In this document: positions 17,136 through 25,867 of the stretch, piece after piece
Layout: every line of letters starts with the position of its first letter
Position numbering within the stretch: position 1 is the stretch's first letter
DNA from: Rhodospirillales bacterium
GTDB lineage: Bacteria; Pseudomonadota; Alphaproteobacteria; Micavibrionales; Micavibrionaceae
Direction: 5' to 3'
NCBI GenBank assembly: GCA_023898785.1
Contig: CP060239.1
Coordinates: 1,674,001-1,738,000 of the forward strand
DNA: 64,000 bases
Notes under the pieces: model-generated
What the model saw: only the letters and a program-made list of their open reading frames with translations
Told to the model about the DNA's origin: nothing
Database searches by the model: none
Translations under genes and position numbers: made by a program

Positions 17136-17546
17136 TTAATCTGCTAATTTTTCTTTTAATTCGCGCATGGTAAAGGCGATGAAGTCGCGCTGGGAGAGCA
17201 TGCCGGTAAGTTTTCCGTTATTATCTGTGACCGGCATATGGCGAAATCTGCCATGATTCATACGGCCCATACATAAAAGCGCAGAATCGTGGGCGGTCGC
17301 GGTTTCAATCCCTTTTGACATGACATCTGAAATTTTTGTGCTTTCAACATCACGGCCCTGCCCGACAACGCGGACCAATAGATCACGCTCGGTAAAAATA
17401 CCAACCAGTTTGTCATTATCTGTGACTGCTACGGCGCCGAAATGTTTGAAGGCCATCATAACGACAACATCGTAAACGGTATCGTCTGGTTTGCAGGTTA
17501 GGACCTGCTTACGGTTTTTAAACTCAGGCATGTCGGCGATGTGCAT
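17136..17546 (-). CDS. tandem CBS-domain protein
   Basis: A 136-residue protein consisting of two CBS motifs (about 10-65 and 75-130), with no other domain. The first contains DKLVGIFTERDLLVRVVGQG, the second GKLTGMLSQRDFIAF. Such stand-alone CBS pairs bind adenine nucleotides and regulate partners, but no partner is indicated here. It converges with rho, separated by 18 bases. Confidence 0.9.
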   Translation of the reverse strand: MHIADMPEFKNRKQVLTCKPDDTVYDVVVMMAFKHFGAVAVTDNDKLVGIFTERDLLVRVVGQGRDVESTKISDVMSKGIETATAHDSALLCMGRMNHGRFRHMPVTDNNGKLTGMLSQRDFIAFTMRELKEKLAD

Positions 17547-17876
17547 GGTAGTGTTTCCTTATTTCGGTCATGATGAATCACAGTGTGATTTTAATGCTCT
17601 ATAAACGTATCATAACTGATCTCAGGTGGATAAAAAGAAAGTCATACAATTGTATTTGAATTGTAATTGTATCAATTTTTTAGCAAATTTTCCATGTAAT
17701 CACTTGAAAAACAATACAAAATCGAAACGAAAGTATTTGCCATAATTATAATTGTGTGATGGGATAAAGGTATAAGCCTGGCCTATCAAAAAGGTTATAT
17801 AAAAACAATAAATGGGTTCACGTCTTAAGTCAGGTCATAAAAAAATAAAACAGTGCGTAAGACTTAGGTGGGTAAC
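17547..17876. other. AT-rich intergenic region, divergent promoters presumed
   Basis: A 330-base gap between divergent genes. It has A/T-rich stretches, including several ATTGTA repeats at 17648-17672, but I see no credible gene, RNA or repeat element. Confidence 0.4.
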
Positions 17877-18392
17877 ATGAAAACTCAAAAATATTCCAAT
17901 TGCTGGAAAACTGATCCTCGGGCTGCCTATATTCCAGGTGCCGTGTTGGTTTCTCTGGTTCTTCTTCTTTGTTTAACTGTAGGACCGGCCTGGTCTTTTG
18001 AAACGCTTGATAGTGTTCAGGATCAGACCGCGTTTGATGATCCAAAACAGGCTTTGACGACCAGTTATCCTTCTCAACCCTCTTCTCCGACCGTGGCGGA
18101 TTCATGCCTTTCCTTGCTCAAATCCATCCATCATACTTCCCCCGTATCTGTCACGGATCGGAACCAGCGCTCGGCTGGAAAAGCGGCAGCTCTCGGCTTG
18201 GTTCTTGGTGTGCGTTTTGCCCTCTCGCCACCGCAAAAAGCCAAGTCACGTGCTGATAGACCGCGTCTTGACGTCTGGCAAACATCTGGCACTTTCGCTG
18301 GTGACCGTTCTGCTCTCGCGGTGACCGCTTATCGCCAATGCCAGAAAGAACAGGCGCTTAAGGCTATCAGTGAATTTCGTTGGGCTCGATAA
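17877..18392 (+). CDS. hypothetical exported or membrane-anchored protein
   Basis: A 171-residue protein from the ATG at 17877, with AGGTGG upstream; a GTG three codons earlier is less likely. A hydrophobic segment at about residues 20-42 (GAVLVSLVLLLCLTVGPAWS) may be a signal peptide or anchor. The remainder is serine-, alanine- and arginine-rich and has three cysteines in all, with no recognisable domain. The reading frame is bounded by a good ribosome site and a strong hairpin after the stop, which supports a real gene. Function unknown. Confidence 0.55.
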   Translation: MKTQKYSNCWKTDPRAAYIPGAVLVSLVLLLCLTVGPAWSFETLDSVQDQTAFDDPKQALTTSYPSQPSSPTVADSCLSLLKSIHHTSPVSVTDRNQRSAGKAAALGLVLGVRFALSPPQKAKSRADRPRLDVWQTSGTFAGDRSALAVTAYRQCQKEQALKAISEFRWAR

Positions 18393-18489
18393 TTGCTTCT
18401 CCCTATTTGCCTTATTTATTACAGGCAAAGGGTTCAACGAAATATGAAGATGTGCCGCAAATACTAAAGTGACTGTCCCTCGCGTCGCT

Positions 18490-18534
18490 GGTCGTCTTTC
18501 GGAAGCCTCCCACACAGGTTTTCCGGAGACGACC
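18490..18534 (+). terminator. long imperfect hairpin, candidate terminator
   Basis: Outer arms GGTCGTCT and AGACGACC pair perfectly, followed inward by GGAA/TTCC and CCT/AGG, and by a T-rich TCCCTTCTTTT downstream. It lies between two convergent genes. The T-run is interrupted, so efficiency is uncertain. Confidence 0.5.
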
Positions 18535-18553
18535 TCCCTTCTTTTGAAACTCA

Positions 18554-20092
18554 TTATTTAGAGAATAAAGATTCCAAAGATTTTTGCATGGCGCGTTTGA
18601 GGTAGGTTTTCGCTGTTACGTATCCAGCGCCCAGAGCGGTCAAGCCTGCTATACCGTCCGTTAAGAGTGCAATGTTGTTTGTGTGTGGTAAATAGGGCAA
18701 AAGCGCAGCTTTGCCGATATACCAATAGAAGGCGCCTAATCCTGCGGTTATCAGAAGCCCAAGCGCGATACTGATCTGGCGCGGTTTTTTGCCTAAAAAC
18801 CCAATGGCTTTACAGGCCATTAACACAAGTTTACGTGTGGTGTCTTCAGAAAGGCCGATCGGGTTTTTTTCTTCGATGACTTTCAAGGTTTTTTTTGGGC
18901 CAAGTTTGGATGTTGCAAGCAAGATTTCGCGTAAGGTGCGGTAACGTCCGGCTTTTTGAATAAGGCTTGCAGCGTCGCCCTGCCCCATTGCGGCGGCTTT
19001 TAATGCTTTGATGCCGGGCGCGGTAATTTTTTCTAGGAAAGGCGGCATATCGTAAAGTTTTGCCTGTGTGCCAAAAAGGAAAGCCGGGATTTCCAGTTTT
19101 TCTTTTAGCATGAAGGTGACATGGGCCATCGGGACCTTGATGTGATAAGGAATCGATATGTCGTTGCGTTCTTGTTCCAGTTCTTTGTGGCGGTGAATGA
19201 TTTGAATGTTGGAATGGTGCTGGATGTCTGATCCCAGTAAATCAAGCTTTTCAAGCGCTTGTTGTGGAATGGTGGTGCGATCGAAACTGTAAAGACCGAC
19301 GGGATTGATTTCTGCGCGGCAGAGTACAGAGTTCCAGGCGTGTCCGTTGCATTGTCTGCATTGCATGGTGCCAACGGCTTTGCACATAGCGCATTGAACT
19401 TCACGGCTTTCGTGGCATTGGCTGCAACCGATCCGGCCGGTTCCGTTGCAGCGCATGCATTGTTGATTTTGGTTGTTTGGGCCGAGGATGTATTGGCGTC
19501 CACCACAAGTAGGGCAGGTTTCTGAGCCGCGTGCGTGGCAGCGTGGACACGGTTCCCGGCCTTTGCCATGACAACGCACACAGGTGATTTTGCCTTTGGA
19601 AGCGCAGGCACTGCAGGGTTCATGGGTGACAAAATCTTTATGCAAAAATGGAAGTTTTATCAGTATGTTTTTAAGACACAGTCCTTTATCAGGGCGCTCC
19701 AACACTGCGTCGCGGATGCGTTCAACGACATCAAGACTATGGGTGATTTTGTAGGTTTCTTTATTGACGGCTTCCTGAAAGGCGCCTGCATTGGCCACTA
19801 ACGTCGGGCCAGTGATTTTTCCGGCCTGGCGCTTGATGGAGAGTTTGGTATCGAGCTTCATTTCGGTGATAGCCAGGAATTCAAGGGTTTCGCCGTCATA
19901 GGCGGTGATATCGACATCTTCGTTTTTTAAGCCGTTGCCTTTGATGGCTTCGCACATTTGAAGTAGGGCTTTGGTCTTGAGTTCAGGGTCAATTTCGGAA
20001 TGATAGATGCGGGTGTTGAGCGCTTCGGAACCAGAGCCGGTTTTAGGTTGATCAGCAGGCGGGTTTTGTGGATATGGCGGCTCGTCGTTCAT
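18554..20092 (-). CDS. membrane protein with DnaJ-like zinc-finger domain
   Basis: A 512-residue protein. Residues about 160-250 contain eight CxxC pairs, at C160/163, 171/174, 182/185, 193/196, 212/215, 223/226, 234/237 and 245/248, many as CxxCxGxG. This resembles the DnaJ zinc-binding repeat but doubled. No J domain is present. Two hydrophobic segments near the C-terminus (about 443-462 and 470-492) suggest a membrane anchor with the zinc region in the cytosol. The N-terminus is proline-rich. It may be a redox or protein-binding scaffold; function unknown. It converges with the preceding gene. Confidence 0.75.
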   Translation of the reverse strand: MNDEPPYPQNPPADQPKTGSGSEALNTRIYHSEIDPELKTKALLQMCEAIKGNGLKNEDVDITAYDGETLEFLAITEMKLDTKLSIKRQAGKITGPTLVANAGAFQEAVNKETYKITHSLDVVERIRDAVLERPDKGLCLKNILIKLPFLHKDFVTHEPCSACASKGKITCVRCHGKGREPCPRCHARGSETCPTCGGRQYILGPNNQNQQCMRCNGTGRIGCSQCHESREVQCAMCKAVGTMQCRQCNGHAWNSVLCRAEINPVGLYSFDRTTIPQQALEKLDLLGSDIQHHSNIQIIHRHKELEQERNDISIPYHIKVPMAHVTFMLKEKLEIPAFLFGTQAKLYDMPPFLEKITAPGIKALKAAAMGQGDAASLIQKAGRYRTLREILLATSKLGPKKTLKVIEEKNPIGLSEDTTRKLVLMACKAIGFLGKKPRQISIALGLLITAGLGAFYWYIGKAALLPYLPHTNNIALLTDGIAGLTALGAGYVTAKTYLKRAMQKSLESLFSK

Positions 20093-20168
20093 CTTTAACC
20101 CCTGTAGTTTTGCTTTATCTGTGTTAAAAGCTTGAAATCATAAGAGCATAAAAGATGGGATGAGATCA

Positions 20169-20414
20169 ATGAAAGTGACTTTTGATATCGACTGCACACC
20201 GGAGGAAGCACGGAAATTTTTGGGTTTGCCGGATGTGGCGCCGTTGCAAGAGGCGATGATGGAGGAGCTGCAGGCCAAGATGCAGGAAAATGTTCAGGCA
20301 ATGGACCCGGAAGCGATGATGAAAACGTGGTTTCCGGCCGCACTTCAGAATATGAGCGATATGCAGAAAATGTTCTGGGGCCAGATGGGTCTGAAGACAG
20401 GTGAGCCGGAATAA
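20169..20414 (+). CDS. small conserved protein (DUF6489-like)
   Basis: An 81-residue acidic protein. The start at 20169 (MKVTFDIDCTPEEARKFLGL) is preferred to the ATG three codons upstream because related alphaproteobacterial proteins begin with this motif. It is methionine-rich (QEAMMEELQAKMQENVQAMD) and probably helical. The stop is immediately followed by the mnmE start (TAAATG), so the two are co-translated. The function of the family is not known to me. Confidence 0.75.
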   Translation: MKVTFDIDCTPEEARKFLGLPDVAPLQEAMMEELQAKMQENVQAMDPEAMMKTWFPAALQNMSDMQKMFWGQMGLKTGEPE

Positions 20415-21749
20415 ATGAGTGAGACGATTTTTGCATTGGCCAGTGGGCCGGGCCGGGCCGGCGTGGCGGTGATCCGGGTGTCGGGGCCGCAGAGTTGGGC
20501 GGGTTTGCAGGCGCTTTCGGGTCGGGCGGATTTTATCCCCCGAAAGGCGGCGCTGGTGGATTTAAAAAACGAAGATTCACGTGAAACGCTCGATAGAGCC
20601 CTTGTGTTGCCGTTTAAAGCACCGGCGAGCTATACGGGTGAAGATGTGGTGGAATATCATCTGCATGGCGGGCGGGCCGTGGTGGATGCGGTTTTGGCGG
20701 CGTTGGCTGGTCTTGATGGGCACCGGATGGCCGAACCGGGTGAATTTACCCGCCGGGCGTTTGAAAACGGCAAGATGGATTTGACTGAAGCCGAGGCGGT
20801 GGCTGATTTGATTGATGCCGAGACGCAGGCCCAGCGCTTACAGGCGCTCTTGCAGATGGGCGGCGTTCTGATGAACCTTTATGAGGGGTGGGCGGATCGG
20901 CTGAAGCGAGCTTTGGCGCATCTGGAGGCGGAGATTGAATTTCCAGATGAGGATTTACCGCAGGAAATAGCGCCGGAAATTACGGCGGATTTGAGCGCAA
21001 TTTCGCAGGAAATGAGCGAACATTTGAATGATAACCGGCGCGGAGAACGGTTGCGTGACGGGATTCATGTGGCGGTGATTGGGGCACCGAATGTAGGGAA
21101 ATCTTCGCTGGTTAATGTGTTGGCCCAGCGCGATGTGGCGATTATTTCCGAGATGGCCGGGACAACACGCGATGTTATCGAAGTGCATCTGGATCTGGGC
21201 GGATATCCGGTGATTTTGGCTGATACGGCGGGTCTGCGGCCCGATCAGATTGGCGCCGAGGGGCAAGAAGGGATTGAATCTGAAGGCATTCGCCGGGCGC
21301 TTTTGCGGGCGAAAACCGCCGATATTACATTGCTGGTGTTTGATGCAAATGCGCCAGAGGTCGATGCGCATACATTGGCCCTGATTGATGAGCGGGCGGT
21401 GTTGTTGGAAAATAAGACGGATAAGGACGGGGCGAAGGCGCAAATAGAGGCGGCGTTGCCGATTTCGGTAGAGACCGGGGAAGGGTTGGATGCGTTATTG
21501 GGCTTGTTGCAGGAAAAGATTGAGGGTTTGATTGGGCGGCGTGAGGCCCCTGCCCTGACCCGCCGCCGTCATCGCGGCTGTATTGAGGAAGCGCGTGAAG
21601 CGTTGGTGCGCGCGCAGACGGCGGCTTTGCCGGAGCTGATGGCGGAAGATGTGCGCTTGGCTGTGCGGGCGCTGGGGCGGATTACGGGCCGGGTGGATGT
21701 TGAAGATTTGTTAGACGTGATTTTCCGCGATTTCTGCATAGGAAAATAG
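20415..21749 (+). CDS. mnmE: tRNA modification GTPase MnmE
   Basis: With MnmG, forms the enzyme that adds the (carboxymethyl)aminomethyl group to wobble uridine 34 of certain tRNAs. The protein is 444 residues. An N-terminal folate-binding domain (TIFALASGPGRAGVAVIRVSG) and helical domain flank a Ras-like G domain. The G domain has the P-loop GAPNVGKSS (around 220-230), G2 GTTRD and G3 DTAG; G4 is ENKTDKD. The C-terminus ends CIGK, the conserved catalytic tail. A parS-like site is embedded at 20576-20585. mnmG lies downstream, separated by a glycosylase gene. Confidence 0.95.
   Translation: MSETIFALASGPGRAGVAVIRVSGPQSWAGLQALSGRADFIPRKAALVDLKNEDSRETLDRALVLPFKAPASYTGEDVVEYHLHGGRAVVDAVLAALAGLDGHRMAEPGEFTRRAFENGKMDLTEAEAVADLIDAETQAQRLQALLQMGGVLMNLYEGWADRLKRALAHLEAEIEFPDEDLPQEIAPEITADLSAISQEMSEHLNDNRRGERLRDGIHVAVIGAPNVGKSSLVNVLAQRDVAIISEMAGTTRDVIEVHLDLGGYPVILADTAGLRPDQIGAEGQEGIESEGIRRALLRAKTADITLLVFDANAPEVDAHTLALIDERAVLLENKTDKDGAKAQIEAALPISVETGEGLDALLGLLQEKIEGLIGRREAPALTRRRHRGCIEEAREALVRAQTAALPELMAEDVRLAVRALGRITGRVDVEDLLDVIFRDFCIGK
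20576..20585. promoter_or_regulatory. parS-like site 2, inside mnmE
   Basis: TTCACGTGAA core with right-side ACG (GATTCACGTGAAACG). It encodes SRE within DSRETLD. Confidence 0.7.
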
Positions 21750-21751
21750 AG

Positions 21752-22249
21752 ATGAGTACGATTTCAAGTTTTTCGCCAGTGGCAAATTCTGATGCGCGGT
21801 TGCTTGTTCTTGGCAGTATGCCTGGTGAAATGTCTTTGGAAAAAGGGCAATATTATGCACATCCGCGCAATCAGTTCTGGCTGATCATTAAGCAGGTTTT
21901 TGAGGTATCGCAGGATCTTGAGTATTGTGAATCTCTTGCGCTTTTGAAAGATCGGCATATTGCATTGTGGGATGTGCTAAAAAGTTGCAGGCGGACTGGT
22001 AGTCTTGACAGTGCGATTCAGGAAGAGAAAGCAAATGATTTTATTACTTTTTTCAAGGCTTATCCCAGTATAAAAACAGTTTGTTTTAACGGTAAGAAAG
22101 CTGGGGCCAGCTTTCGAAAGCACGTTTTTCCGGTTCTTGATATCGATCGGTTTTCATTTCACACGATGCCGTCTACCAGTCCGGCATATGCAGGATTGTC
22201 TTTTGAGGGCAAATATCAGGCTTGGCGAGAGGTTCTGAAGGTGAAATAG
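21752..22249 (+). CDS. DNA-deoxyinosine glycosylase (UDG superfamily)
   Basis: A 165-residue member of the uracil-DNA-glycosylase fold. It matches the hypoxanthine-DNA glycosylase group (family 6). Motif I is LVLGSMPGEMSLEKGQYYAH, followed by PRNQFW; the C-terminal motif is MPSTSPAYAGLSFEGKYQAW. The enzyme removes deaminated purine bases during repair. It begins 2 bases after mnmE and stops 38 bases before mnmG, so it seems to be carried in that operon. The substrate is inferred from family resemblance. Confidence 0.8.
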   Translation: MSTISSFSPVANSDARLLVLGSMPGEMSLEKGQYYAHPRNQFWLIIKQVFEVSQDLEYCESLALLKDRHIALWDVLKSCRRTGSLDSAIQEEKANDFITFFKAYPSIKTVCFNGKKAGASFRKHVFPVLDIDRFSFHTMPSTSPAYAGLSFEGKYQAWREVLKVK

Positions 22250-22287
22250 CTGGCATTCTGGCTGGCTTTTCCTGTATAAGGGCGGCC

Positions 22288-24255
22288 ATGGATATGGATT
22301 ATGACGTGATTGTTGTTGGTGGAGGCCACGCCGGATGTGAGGCGGCGGCGGCCAGTGCGCGTATGGGTGCGAAGACGGCTTTGCTTACGCATAAGCTTTC
22401 AACAATTGGCGTGATGTCTTGTAATCCGGCGATTGGCGGATTGGGCAAGGGACATCTGGTGCGTGAAATCGATGCGCTGGACGGGTTGATGGGGCGAATT
22501 ATCGACCAAGCGGGCATTCAGTTTCGGATGCTCAATGCTTCCAAAGGCCCGGCGGTGCGCGGCCCGCGTGCGCAGGCGGATCGTAAGCTGTATCGTGAGG
22601 CGATGCAGGCGGAATTATCGGACTACCCAAATTTAACGCTGGTTGAAGGCGCGGCTGAGGATCTTATTCTTGACGAGACTGGTGAAGTTGTCGGGGTGAA
22701 AGCGCAGGATGGGCGTGAGTTTAAATGTGCGGCTGTGGTGCTGACGACCGGGACATTTTTGCGTGGAATGATCCACCGGGGTGAGGAGCAAACGCCGGCG
22801 GGGCGTGTTGGTGAAGGGTCGTCTATCGGGTTGGCTGAAACGCTGGAACGGCTAGAATTTCCTTTAGGGCGTTTGAAGACCGGGACCCCTGCCCGGCTGG
22901 ATGGACGTACGATTGATTGGGACAAATGTGAAGAGCAGCTTGGGGATACCGATCCGCGTCCGTTTTCCGCTATGAATGATGAAATCGCAGTGCCACAGAT
23001 TTCCTGTCATATTACTTATACCACGGAAGAAACGCATAAGATTATTGCTGAGAATATCCATCGCAGTGCCATGTATTCGGGTAATATTTCCGGTGTGGGG
23101 CCACGCTATTGCCCCTCGATTGAGGACAAGATTAATCGTTTTGCCGATAAACCGCGTCATCAGGTTTTTCTGGAGCCGGAGGGGCTGGATGATCATACGG
23201 TGTATCCGAACGGGATTTCGACGTCCCTGCCTGTTGAGGTGCAGGATGCCTATATTCATTCGATACCGGGTCTTGAAAATGTCAAGGTGCTCGAGTGGGG
23301 TTATGCGATTGAATATGATTATTGCGATCCGCGGGATTTGAAGGCAACGCTGGAAAGCAAGCGATTGCCGGGCCTGTTTCTGGCTGGGCAGATTAACGGG
23401 ACGACTGGCTATGAAGAGGCTGGCGCGCAAGGGTTGATGGCCGGACTGAATGCAGCGTTGCAGGCGAAATTTATGCACGAGTCTGTGGGTAAAGCTGTGG
23501 ATGATTCACGTGAAACATTGAGAGCGTATGCGACGGTTTTTACGCTGGATCGGGCCGATGCCTATATCGGGGTGTTGATTGATGATTTGATTACGCGCGG
23601 TGCGCCGGAGCCGTACCGGATGTTTACCAGCCGTGCGGAATATCGTTTGCGGTTACGGGCAGATAATGCGGACCAACGTTTGACAGATTACGGTATTGAA
23701 ATCGGATGCGTGGGTGTTTCACGTGAAAAGCTTTGGCGAGAGAAATCCAAAAAGCTGTCAACGGCGCAGGTGCTGGCCGAAGGATTACAGGCTAGCCCAA
23801 ATGAACTTGAGGCGCATGGGATTATGATTAAAAAAGACGGGCAGCGCCGTAATGTTTATGATTTGCTGGCTTATCCGGATATTGATTGGGTGCAGCTTGA
23901 GAGAGTGTGGCCTGAGCTTAAGGCCATTGATCTGGATATCCGTGAGCAGATTGAATGTGATGCGCTGTATGCAAATTATATGGAGCGGCATGAGGCTGAT
24001 ATTGCGGCGTTTCGTAAGGATGAGGCTTTGGCGTTGCCTAAGATGCTGGATTATGCAGAAGTAGGCAGTTTGTCAAATGAGGTGCGCATGAAACTGGAAC
24101 AGGCCCGCCCGGCGACGTTAGGTGCGGCTTCGCGGATTCCCGGCGTGACACCGGCGGCGCTGGTGGCGTTGCTCAGGCATGTGAAACGGAAGAATTCGTC
24201 ACAGAAACTCAGGCGACAATCTTCACGTCGGGGGTCGGAGACCCATGTGGCCTAA
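22288..24255 (+). CDS. mnmG: tRNA uridine-5-carboxymethylaminomethyl modification enzyme MnmG
   Basis: FAD- and NADH-dependent partner of MnmE in wobble-uridine modification. The protein is 655 residues from the ATG at 22288; the frame is open further upstream but runs into the preceding gene. The FAD-binding motif VVGGGHAGCEAA lies at about 9-20. Other family motifs are NPAIGGLGKGHLVREIDALD and TGTFLRGMIHRGE. The C-terminal end is basic (KRKNSSQKLRRQSSRRG). Two parS-like sites lie in it. The stop overlaps rsmG by 11 bases. Confidence 0.95.
   Translation: MDMDYDVIVVGGGHAGCEAAAASARMGAKTALLTHKLSTIGVMSCNPAIGGLGKGHLVREIDALDGLMGRIIDQAGIQFRMLNASKGPAVRGPRAQADRKLYREAMQAELSDYPNLTLVEGAAEDLILDETGEVVGVKAQDGREFKCAAVVLTTGTFLRGMIHRGEEQTPAGRVGEGSSIGLAETLERLEFPLGRLKTGTPARLDGRTIDWDKCEEQLGDTDPRPFSAMNDEIAVPQISCHITYTTEETHKIIAENIHRSAMYSGNISGVGPRYCPSIEDKINRFADKPRHQVFLEPEGLDDHTVYPNGISTSLPVEVQDAYIHSIPGLENVKVLEWGYAIEYDYCDPRDLKATLESKRLPGLFLAGQINGTTGYEEAGAQGLMAGLNAALQAKFMHESVGKAVDDSRETLRAYATVFTLDRADAYIGVLIDDLITRGAPEPYRMFTSRAEYRLRLRADNADQRLTDYGIEIGCVGVSREKLWREKSKKLSTAQVLAEGLQASPNELEAHGIMIKKDGQRRNVYDLLAYPDIDWVQLERVWPELKAIDLDIREQIECDALYANYMERHEADIAAFRKDEALALPKMLDYAEVGSLSNEVRMKLEQARPATLGAASRIPGVTPAALVALLRHVKRKNSSQKLRRQSSRRGSETHVA
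23515..23524. promoter_or_regulatory. parS-like site 3, inside mnmG
   Basis: TTCACGTGAA core in the context GATTCACGTGAAACA. It encodes SRE within DSRETLR. Confidence 0.7.
23718..23727. promoter_or_regulatory. parS-like site 4, inside mnmG
   Basis: TTCACGTGAA core with a good left side, in the context GTGTTTCACGTGAAAAG. It encodes SRE within VSREKL. Confidence 0.75.
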
Positions 24256-24865
24256 TTCGCTACAGATCAATGTTTCACGTGAATCCATGGAGAAGCTGGA
24301 GATTTATCATGCGCTTTTGCTTAAATGGCAAAAGGCGGTTAATCTGGTAAGTCCGAAGACGCTGGATGAGGCGTGGCAGCGGCATTTTGCGGATTCGGCG
24401 CAGTTGGCCGGATGTGTTTCACGTGAATCATCGGTTCTGGTGGATTTGGGGAGTGGCGCAGGTTTTCCGGGTTTGGTGCTGGCCATAATCCGGTCAGAAT
24501 TGGATGTTCATCTGGTTGAGTCGGATGAGCGTAAATGTCAGTTTTTGAGGACCGTTTCACGTGAAACGAATGTGGATATAACAGTGCATAATGCGCGTAT
24601 AGAATCTGTAAAACTTGGGGTAATTCCGGATATTGTGAGCGCACGGGCGCTAGCGGATCTTAAAATGTTGCTGGATTATTGCGGACCGTGGATTGCTGTT
24701 AATCCGCAGTTGGAATGTTTGTTTATGAAGGGTGCGAAGGCACGCGATGAAATAATACAAGCGCGGGAATTTTATGATTTTGAATGTGAGGTTTTGCCGA
24801 GTAAAACCGATCCGGCGGCCAGTATTTTAAGTTTGCGTGATATGTCTCCAAAATCCCGTGTATAA
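24245..24865 (+). CDS. rsmG: 16S rRNA (guanine527-N7)-methyltransferase RsmG
   Basis: Methylates G527 of 16S rRNA using SAM; 206 residues. The SAM-binding motif VDLGSGAGFPGLVLA is at about 67-81. The N-terminal MEKLEIYHALLLKWQKAVNLVS and the RALADLKMLLDY region are typical. The start overlaps mnmG by 11 bases. Three parS-like sites occur in frame, encoding VSRES, VSRES and VSRET; at least the first two fall in positions that vary in the family. Confidence 0.94.
   Translation: MWPNSLQINVSRESMEKLEIYHALLLKWQKAVNLVSPKTLDEAWQRHFADSAQLAGCVSRESSVLVDLGSGAGFPGLVLAIIRSELDVHLVESDERKCQFLRTVSRETNVDITVHNARIESVKLGVIPDIVSARALADLKMLLDYCGPWIAVNPQLECLFMKGAKARDEIIQAREFYDFECEVLPSKTDPAASILSLRDMSPKSRV
24274..24283. 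promoter_or_regulatory. parS-like site 5, inside rsmG
   Basis: TTCACGTGAA core in the context TGTTTCACGTGAATCC; one side matches the full parS consensus. It encodes VSRES at residues about 10-14. Confidence 0.78.
24418..24427. promoter_or_regulatory. parS-like site 6, inside rsmG
   Basis: TTCACGTGAA core in the context TGTTTCACGTGAATCA, the same as site 5 over 15 bases. It encodes VSRES. Confidence 0.78.
24553..24568. promoter_or_regulatory. parS-like site 7, inside rsmG (16-bp perfect palindrome)
   Basis: CGTTTCACGTGAAACG is a perfect 16-bp palindrome and differs from the consensus TGTTTCACGTGAAACA only at the outermost base pair. It encodes VSRET. Confidence 0.85.
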
Positions 24866-24960
24866 GCCTTGGTGGTATGGCCTGAAAGCTTGACCAACAG
24901 CGAGAATCGACGTTATTGTGTGTCTATTCCATTTTGTATCGATTCGAGAGGTTCATGTCC

Positions 24961-25815
24961 ATGAAAAATCTTCCCGCCCGCACTGTTTCCCCTTCTTTCA
25001 AGACTCATGATTACCCGCGTTTGCTGGCGGTGGCGAACCAGAAAGGCGGGGTCGGGAAAACGACAACGGCGATCAATTTGGCGACGGCGCTTTCGGCGGT
25101 GGGTAAGCGGGTTTTGATTGTAGACCTGGACCCGCAGGGTAATGCTTCTACCGGATTAGGCGTTCGCCGTTCGTTGATTAAAAGCAGCTCTTATGATGTG
25201 TTGTTTGGGGATGTGGCGGTGGAAGATGCGGCCGTGAAGACCAAAGTGCCGCGGTTGTCGATTGTTCCGTCTTCAGTGCATTTGTCTGGTGCGGAGATTG
25301 AGCTTGTCACGGCGCATAGCCGTGAATATCGTTTGAGAGAAGCGCTGCGCCGCCCGTTGATGGGGCAAGGCGGGCCTTATGATTATGTGATTCTGGACTG
25401 CCCACCCTCGTTGAATTTGTTGACGCTGAACGCGTTGGTGGCAGTGGATTCGGTGATCGTGCCGTTGCAGTGTGAGTTTTACGCTCTGGAGGGGCTTAGT
25501 CATCTGACCAAGACCGTCGAGCGGGTGCGTAAACAGTTTAATCCACGGCTGGATATTCAGGGTGTCGTTTTGACGATGTATGATCAGCGTAATAATTTGA
25601 CGGCGATGGTTGAGCGTGATGTACGCCAGTTTTTTGGTGATAAAGTTTATAAGACTGTTATACCTCGCAATGTGCGCTTGTCTGAGGCGCCGTCCTTTGG
25701 TTTGCCGGCGATTGTTTATGATATGAAATGTGCGGGCGCGCAGGCTTATATCCATTTGGCCAGCGAGGTAATTAAACGCGAGCGACAGATTAAAAAAGCG
25801 TTGCTTGCAGCGTAA
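24961..25815 (+). CDS. parA: chromosome partitioning ATPase ParA
   Basis: ParA-family ATPase that moves the ParB-parS complexes of the newly copied origin. The protein is 284 residues from the ATG at 24961, 9 bases after GAGAGG; an ATG two codons earlier is too close to that site. The deviant Walker A motif NQKGGVGKTTTAINLA is at about residues 27-42, and YVILDCPPSLNLLTLNAL is the Walker B region. IPRNVRLSEAPSFGLP follows. It is separated by 52 bases from parB, with a parS site in the gap. Confidence 0.95.
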   Translation: MKNLPARTVSPSFKTHDYPRLLAVANQKGGVGKTTTAINLATALSAVGKRVLIVDLDPQGNASTGLGVRRSLIKSSSYDVLFGDVAVEDAAVKTKVPRLSIVPSSVHLSGAEIELVTAHSREYRLREALRRPLMGQGGPYDYVILDCPPSLNLLTLNALVAVDSVIVPLQCEFYALEGLSHLTKTVERVRKQFNPRLDIQGVVLTMYDQRNNLTAMVERDVRQFFGDKVYKTVIPRNVRLSEAPSFGLPAIVYDMKCAGAQAYIHLASEVIKRERQIKKALLAA

Positions 25816-25827
25816 AGCGATTCTAGA

Positions 25828-25841
25828 GTTTCACGTGAAAC
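25828..25841. promoter_or_regulatory. parS site 8, parA-parB intergenic
   Basis: GTTTCACGTGAAAC, a perfect 14-bp palindrome and the full core of parS, lying 13 bases after the parA stop. It is the only site of the group in non-coding DNA and is close to an ideal ParB target. Confidence 0.88.
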
Positions 25842-25867
25842 GATTTCTTTTTTGAAAGGGTTATGGA

